This document shows positions 6,186 through 9,554 of a stretch of 9,554 nucleotides of DNA, one piece after another. The stretch's first letter is position 1. Each line of letters opens with the position of its first letter. The stretch is from Stenotrophomonas sp. (GTDB lineage Bacteria > Pseudomonadota > Gammaproteobacteria > Xanthomonadales > Xanthomonadaceae), in NCBI GenBank assembly GCA_003525885.1, contig DQIG01000087.1:500-10053 (forward strand). The letters run 5' to 3'. Both the position numbers and the translations under genes were made by a program. The notes under the pieces are model-generated. The model saw only the letters and a program-made list of their open reading frames with translations. It was not told the DNA's origin and did not search any database.

Positions 6186-7670
6186 ATGAACAGATTCGGA
6201 TGGCTTGTACTGCTGGCGTGCGCTGCGCCGGCCCATGCGGACAGCGCGCTGCTGAGCGGCAGTTTCGTCCACTTCGGTTATTCGTCCAGCGATGAGCAGC
6301 TACCGGCGGCGCAGCTGCCGCTGTTCCTCGATGAACTGCAGGATCTGGGCAATGACACGCTCATCATCGGCCAGACCCGCGCGACACGGGCCGGCGTGGG
6401 CTGCGCCAGCAGCGCGCAGGATTTCGAATGGATCGCCGGCTTCCCGGCCAAGCTGGGAACGGTGCTGGATGCCGCCGCGGCGCGCGGGATGAAGGTCGTG
6501 GTTGGCACGACCTACAGTTCGGGCCAGTGCGCGACGTTCTGGCAGGGGCCGAACGCCGCAGCGGTGGCGCAGGATGCAGCGCAGTCGATGACGCAGCTGG
6601 CCCAGCAGTACGCAGCGCATCCGGCGTTCGCCGGCTGGTACATCACCGATGAGCCTGCGCAGGTACCGGCCGACCGCGCGTCGTTCTACCGCGCGATCGT
6701 TTCCACACTGAAAGCGGCGACGCCATCCAGGCCGGTGATGGTGGCGCCCTATCTGGCATCCTCCAGCGTCGACCCGGCCAGTGTGGCCAGTGCTGCGCTG
6801 CGGTTCCGCGCCGCCACCGGTGTCGACGTGCAGATCTGGCAGGACGGTATCGGCGCGGCCGCGCACGCAAAGCTGTTCCAGTGGGATCGACCGGGCTACT
6901 CCACCGAGCAGTACTACCAGGCGTTGTCGGCACAGCTGGGCGCCAATGCCGTGTGGGCCGACATCGAGCTGTTCAACCATGGCAGCCCGCTGTTCCTGGA
7001 TACCGGCAACGGCCTGTCCGGTGCGTACCGGTCGGCCTCGGTGCAGCGTATCAACCAGCAGTTGTGGAGTGCGCGTTCGGCTGGTAAGCGCGTTGCCTGG
7101 CTCAACCAGTACCACATGTCCGAAGTGGTCGGCCCCGGGCAGGGCTACGGCGAGGCGCCGCGGATGATGAACACCTATCGCGGGTTGTACGGGCTGGGTG
7201 CCTCGTACATCGTCGACCCGGTGCAGACCACCTACCACTACAGCGTGGCGCCGGCGGCCAGCTACCCCGACAGCAGCGGCCATGAGCTGTTCGACCGCCG
7301 TGTAGGCGACCCGCGCAATCCGATGGATGCGGGCTGGGTCGGCGTGCACGGCAACGTCAGCATCACCATCGACCTGGGCCAGCGCCGACGGGTGGACTGG
7401 GTCGGCCTGCACACCATGACGCGCCCGGCCTGGGGCATCGTCACGCCGACATCGGTGGAGGTGATGTGCGCCGAGCCGGGAACTGCCGCCATCATGCTCG
7501 GCACGCTGTCGGCGCCCTTCACCCAGGCCGGCGTGATGGGTTCGACCGAAGAGGAGTACGTGCTCGGCAATGCAGCCCCGTTGGCCGCGCAGTGCCGCAC
7601 GCTGGAGCTGCGCGTGGCCAACGGCAGCTGGACCTTCCTCAGCGAAATCGAAATGGCCGCAGAGCAGTAA
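6186..7670 (+). CDS. Secreted DUF4434 (TIM-barrel, glycoside-hydrolase-like) protein with C-terminal discoidin-like domain
   Basis: This 494-aa exported protein has a signal peptide MNRFGWLVLLACAAPAHA|DS cleaved after about residue 18. Residues about 20-335 resemble DUF4434, a TIM barrel related to glycoside hydrolases. SGSFVHFGYSS opens the barrel, GMKVVVGTTY is an internal strand, and WYITDEP (151-157) carries Glu156. VWADIELF (256-263) carries Glu261. The two glutamates at strand ends could be the acid/base and nucleophile pair, which is inference. Residues about 345-494, with DRRVGDPRNP, VSITIDLGQRRRVDWVGLHT and RTLELRVANGSW, look like an F5/8 type C (discoidin, carbohydrate-binding) jelly-roll. 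A role in polysaccharide binding or cleavage outside the cytoplasm is plausible; the substrate is unknown. AGGAAAGG just before 6186 and the signal peptide select this start over the in-frame ATG at 6159. It converges on the MarR gene with a 4-bp gap. Confidence 0.85.
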   Translation: MNRFGWLVLLACAAPAHADSALLSGSFVHFGYSSSDEQLPAAQLPLFLDELQDLGNDTLIIGQTRATRAGVGCASSAQDFEWIAGFPAKLGTVLDAAAARGMKVVVGTTYSSGQCATFWQGPNAAAVAQDAAQSMTQLAQQYAAHPAFAGWYITDEPAQVPADRASFYRAIVSTLKAATPSRPVMVAPYLASSSVDPASVASAALRFRAATGVDVQIWQDGIGAAAHAKLFQWDRPGYSTEQYYQALSAQLGANAVWADIELFNHGSPLFLDTGNGLSGAYRSASVQRINQQLWSARSAGKRVAWLNQYHMSEVVGPGQGYGEAPRMMNTYRGLYGLGASYIVDPVQTTYHYSVAPAASYPDSSGHELFDRRVGDPRNPMDAGWVGVHGNVSITIDLGQRRRVDWVGLHTMTRPAWGIVTPTSVEVMCAEPGTAAIMLGTLSAPFTQAGVMGSTEEEYVLGNAAPLAAQCRTLELRVANGSWTFLSEIEMAAEQ

Positions 7671-7674
7671 GGCG

Positions 7675-8139
7675 TCAGCGCCGGCGGGCGTCCTGCAGGC
7701 GCTGCGCGAAGGGACGCTGTGCGAGGGCTGCAAGTGCTTCGCGCAGCACCTGCTCCAGCGATTGCCCCAGATCGGCATCGAGGCTGCGCGCCGCCACCGC
7801 GGTGGCCTGCCATTGCGCCTGCAGCGCAGGCAGCGCGCGTTGCGCGCGGGGACTCAACTGCAGGATGCGTTCACGCCCATCGTCACCGTTGGCTGCGTGC
7901 AGCCAGCCATCGCGCACCATTGCCGCCACGGTCTGGCTGAGCGCCGAATGGCTGAGCCCGCAAGCCAGTGCCAGGTCCTTGATCCGGCAGGGGCCCTGCG
8001 CCATCAGCGTGCGCAGCACCGGCGTGTAGCGGGGACGGTAGTCCAGTCGCAGGTCCCGGTAGGCCTGCTCGACCGCCGGGTCCAGCTGGTCGAGCAGGGC
8101 GCGCAGCAGGGTACCCAGTGTGGCGTGTTGGAGATCCAT
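7675..8139 (-). CDS. MarR-family transcriptional regulator
   Basis: This 154-aa winged-helix regulator begins with a dimerisation helix. A DNA-binding domain follows, with RIKDLALACGLSHSALSQTV (52-71) as helix-turn-helix and VRDGWLHAANGDDGRERILQLS (75-96) as wing with the usual D-x-R-like tip. A C-terminal helix pair completes dimerisation. It diverges from the S41 peptidase gene across only 49 bp that hold a 22-bp inverted repeat, so it probably represses both itself and that gene. The start at 8139 is chosen by family fit; a frame extending to 8331 would run through the operator and the neighbouring gene. No Shine-Dalgarno precedes the ATG, and the predicted promoter would start transcription within a base or two of it. 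The inducing ligand is unknown. Confidence 0.88.
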   Translation of the reverse strand: MDLQHATLGTLLRALLDQLDPAVEQAYRDLRLDYRPRYTPVLRTLMAQGPCRIKDLALACGLSHSALSQTVAAMVRDGWLHAANGDDGRERILQLSPRAQRALPALQAQWQATAVAARSLDADLGQSLEQVLREALAALAQRPFAQRLQDARRR

Positions 8140-8146
8140 GACCAGG

Positions 8147-8175
8147 ATGATATATAAGCACTTACATATCTTCAA
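8147..8175 (-). promoter_or_regulatory. Predicted promoter of the MarR gene, giving a leaderless mRNA
   Basis: On the minus strand TTGAAG (8175-8170, four of six) is separated by 17 bp from TATCAT (8152-8147, five of six). Only seven bases separate the minus-10 from the ATG at 8139, so transcription should start at or next to the start codon. That fits the lack of a ribosome-binding site. Confidence 0.5.
8149..8170. promoter_or_regulatory. MarR-type operator: 22-bp inverted repeat
   Basis: GATATATAAG (8149-8158) and CTTACATATC (8161-8170) are 10-bp arms with nine matching pairs around CA. The AT-rich palindrome is the only such sequence in the GC-rich 49-bp gap between the divergent MarR and S41 genes. 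It overlaps the predicted MarR minus-10 and spacer, and lies just upstream of the S41 start. Size and symmetry fit a MarR dimer site. Confidence 0.75.
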
Positions 8176-8188
8176 TGCGGGGTGGACG

Positions 8189-9100
8189 ATGGCGGTCTCC
8201 TGGATGCTCAGTGCGCTGCTGGCAGCGGCCTGCCCGGCGCAGGACGGGGTCCTGCAGGCGGCGGCCACCGCCGTGCAGGCGCAGTACCTGGACGAGGCGG
8301 AGGGCGCCCGTATCGCCGACGCCCTGCGCACCTGGTCAACGCAGCGGCGCTATGCGGACAGCTGTGCGGATCCTGCTGCATTCAGCGCACGCCTGAACCA
8401 GGACCTGGACATGTTCGATGGCCACTTCCACGTTGAACGCGTGGACGCAGCGGCCGGCCAGGACGACTGGTTGATGGCCTGGCGCGCCGATGCCCGCAGC
8501 AATGGTGCCGGCGTGCGCGAGGTACGGGTGCTGGAGGGCAATGTTGGCTACCTGCGGCTGAGTACGTTCTATCCGCTGGATCTGGCGCGGCCGAAGTTCG
8601 CTGCGGCCTTCACGCTGCTGGCCGATACCGATGGCCTGGTGCTGGACCTGCGCCAGAACGGGGGCGGCGACGATGGAAGTGCCGACCTGCTGGTGCGCAC
8701 GCTGCTGGACGCGAAGATCGACGCGGTGCAGCAGCTGGACCAGCGCGGCCGGCGCACGCCGGTACCGCTGCCGCCTGCCAGCCTGCCTGCGTACTTGAAG
8801 CCGCTGGTGGTGCTGATCGACCGGCGTACCGCTTCGGCAGCCGAGTTCGTCGCCTATTCGCTGCAGGCACTGGGCCGCGCGCGCATTGTCGGCACGCGCA
8901 GCGGCGGTGCCGCGCATATGTTTGGTGATCCTGTGCTGCTGCCCGATGGCTATCAGATCAGCATTCCCGACCGGCAACCGATCAACCTGCGCACCGGCGG
9001 CAACTGGGAACGCAGCGGCGTGAGGCCCGATGTGGCCGGTGGCGACGATCCGCTGTTCGTTGCGCGGCAACTGCTGGCCCCTGCGAAGTCGTCAAGATGA
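8189..9100 (+). CDS. Exported S41-family (IRBP/CtpA-like) serine peptidase
   Basis: This gene encodes 303 aa. A short hydrophobic N-terminus (MAVSWMLSALLAAAC) is an export signal; Cys15 after A-A-A could be lipidated, but the match to a lipobox is poor. Residues about 20-85 form the helical N-terminal domain of IRBP-type S41 proteins, ending in DGHFHVE. The catalytic domain follows with VGYLRLSTFYP, GLVLDLRQNGGGDDGSADLLV (149-169), and DRRTASAAEF (211-220), where Ser216 is the expected nucleophile; then GTRSGG (235-240). No PDZ domain is seen, so it is shorter than CtpA/Prc proteases. It would act in the periplasm or at the cell surface; the substrate is unknown. The start at 8189 has GGGGTGG upstream; an in-frame ATG at 8120 would overlap the MarR gene. 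It is likely controlled by the divergent MarR regulator. Confidence 0.88.
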   Translation: MAVSWMLSALLAAACPAQDGVLQAAATAVQAQYLDEAEGARIADALRTWSTQRRYADSCADPAAFSARLNQDLDMFDGHFHVERVDAAAGQDDWLMAWRADARSNGAGVREVRVLEGNVGYLRLSTFYPLDLARPKFAAAFTLLADTDGLVLDLRQNGGGDDGSADLLVRTLLDAKIDAVQQLDQRGRRTPVPLPPASLPAYLKPLVVLIDRRTASAAEFVAYSLQALGRARIVGTRSGGAAHMFGDPVLLPDGYQISIPDRQPINLRTGGNWERSGVRPDVAGGDDPLFVARQLLAPAKSSR

Positions 9101-9142
9101 ACGCATCAATGCACGGCCGTCCTATCGCGGATGTGCGAATGC

Positions 9143-9161
9143 ATGCCTAGAATCGAGGCAT
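9143..9161 (+). promoter_or_regulatory. Inverted repeat overlapping a minus-10-like element before the SDR gene
   Basis: ATGCCT (9143-9148) and AGGCAT (9156-9161) form a 6-bp perfect inverted repeat with a 7-nt loop. TAGAAT at 9148-9153, in the context GCCTAGAATCG, is a minus-10-like box (five of six to TATAAT) lying in its left arm and loop. A second small repeat, CCCGG/CCGGG, follows at 9162-9177. This could be the SDR promoter with an operator, or a weak terminator for the S41 gene. Confidence 0.35.
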
Positions 9162-9198
9162 CCCGGTAGTTCCCGGGCGCTTCGAGTGAATGGACTCA

Positions 9199-9554
9199 AT
9201 GAAGATTCTGTTGACCGGCAGTTCCGGGCGCATCGGGCGTGCGATCTTCGGTGCGTTGGCGGCCGCCCACGAAGTGGTGGGGCTGGACCGCAGCCCGTTC
9301 GCCACCACGCGCATCATTGCCGATGTCACCGATCGCCGGGCCGTCGCGCGCGCGGTACAGGGCGTTGACGCGGTCATCCATACCGCGGCCCTGCATGCTC
9401 CGCATGTCGGCCTGGTGCCGGACGCGGTGTTCCAGCAGATCAACGTGGATGCAACCGCGCACCTGCTGCAGGCTGCACGCGAAGCCGGTGCACGACGCTT
9501 CGTGCTGACCAGCACCACCGCGCTGTACGGCCACGCCGTAGTGGCGGGGGGGGG
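9199..9554 (+). CDS. NAD(P)-dependent epimerase/dehydratase (extended SDR), 3' end missing
   Basis: The frame is open from the start to the right edge, giving 118 complete codons here. The N-terminus MKILLTGSSGRIGRAI contains the TGxxGxxG dinucleotide-binding motif of extended short-chain dehydrogenases. AAHEVVGLDRSP supplies the acidic residue after the second strand that favours NAD, ADVTDRRAV follows, and DAVIHTAALHAP and RFVLTSTTALYG complete the Rossmann core. The catalytic YxxxK should lie just beyond the edge. The substrate is probably a nucleotide sugar or small metabolite, but cannot be told from this part. An in-frame ATG at 9190 would add three residues (MDS). Both starts have weak ribosome sites, and 9199 is preferred because the family begins at MKILLTG. 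The window ends in a run of nine Gs. Confidence 0.85.
   Translation, partial: MKILLTGSSGRIGRAIFGALAAAHEVVGLDRSPFATTRIIADVTDRRAVARAVQGVDAVIHTAALHAPHVGLVPDAVFQQINVDATAHLLQAAREAGARRFVLTSTTALYGHAVVAGG

Noticed and set aside
6300..7778. 492-codon minus-strand frame opposite the DUF4434 gene
   Set aside because: It is His/Arg/Gln-rich shadow sequence. The plus strand has a signal peptide, ribosome site and two recognisable domains.
8140..8331. N-terminal extension of the MarR frame to 8331
   Set aside because: It would run through the operator and the S41 coding start, and its sequence has no MarR similarity.
1..9554. Mobile elements, CRISPR arrays, tRNA/rRNA genes, phage defence system
   Set aside because: No transposase or integrase, no regularly spaced repeats, no tRNA-like or rRNA-like stretches and no nuclease/helicase combinations were recognised; base composition is even apart from short AT-rich promoter gaps.

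Overview
The window looks like chromosomal DNA of a high-GC gammaproteobacterium. Codon use strongly favours G or C at third positions. The gene families (a PATR-type S8 autotransporter protease, a KGG-repeat stress protein, a DUF4434 secreted protein) and the sparse TA-N3-T minus-10-like elements fit the Xanthomonadaceae, most likely Stenotrophomonas. That assignment is inference from family resemblance; no marker gene is present. I see no tRNA, rRNA, insertion sequence, prophage gene or CRISPR array.

Layout from left to right. A large minus-strand gene (1988 down to the left edge, 3' end missing) encodes a secreted subtilisin-like autotransporter protease. It diverges from a plus-strand SLOG/LOG-like protein (TIGR00725 type). 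A small cysteine-rich exported protein follows, ending at a good intrinsic terminator, and then a small VOC (glyoxalase-like) protein. Next is a classic efflux cassette: a minus-strand TetR repressor diverging from a plus-strand DHA2-type MFS drug transporter, with a perfect 35-bp composite palindrome between them that contains the transporter's minus-35 box. Convergent to the transporter is a KGG-repeat stress protein. It diverges from a secreted two-domain protein (DUF4434 TIM-barrel plus discoidin-like module). Convergent to that, 4 bp away, is a MarR regulator, which diverges from an exported S41 peptidase. A 22-bp inverted repeat sits in the 49-bp gap between them. The window ends inside an NAD-dependent epimerase/SDR gene.

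Two divergent regulator/target pairs (TetR-MFS and MarR-S41) carry their own operator-like palindromes and look like self-contained autoregulated switches. In the MarR pair the predicted promoter would give an mRNA with almost no leader, which agrees with the absence of a Shine-Dalgarno sequence. The rest is a series of single-gene units, mostly for envelope, secreted or stress functions: five of the ten proteins have export signals or membrane segments. I found no multi-gene system that is clearly new. The best candidates for undescribed biology are the six-cysteine exported miniprotein, the DUF4434-discoidin protein and the MarR-S41 switch.

No gene-free stretch exceeds 300 bp. The longest are 5992-6185 (194 bp) and 1989-2162 (174 bp), both divergent promoter regions described in the feature list.
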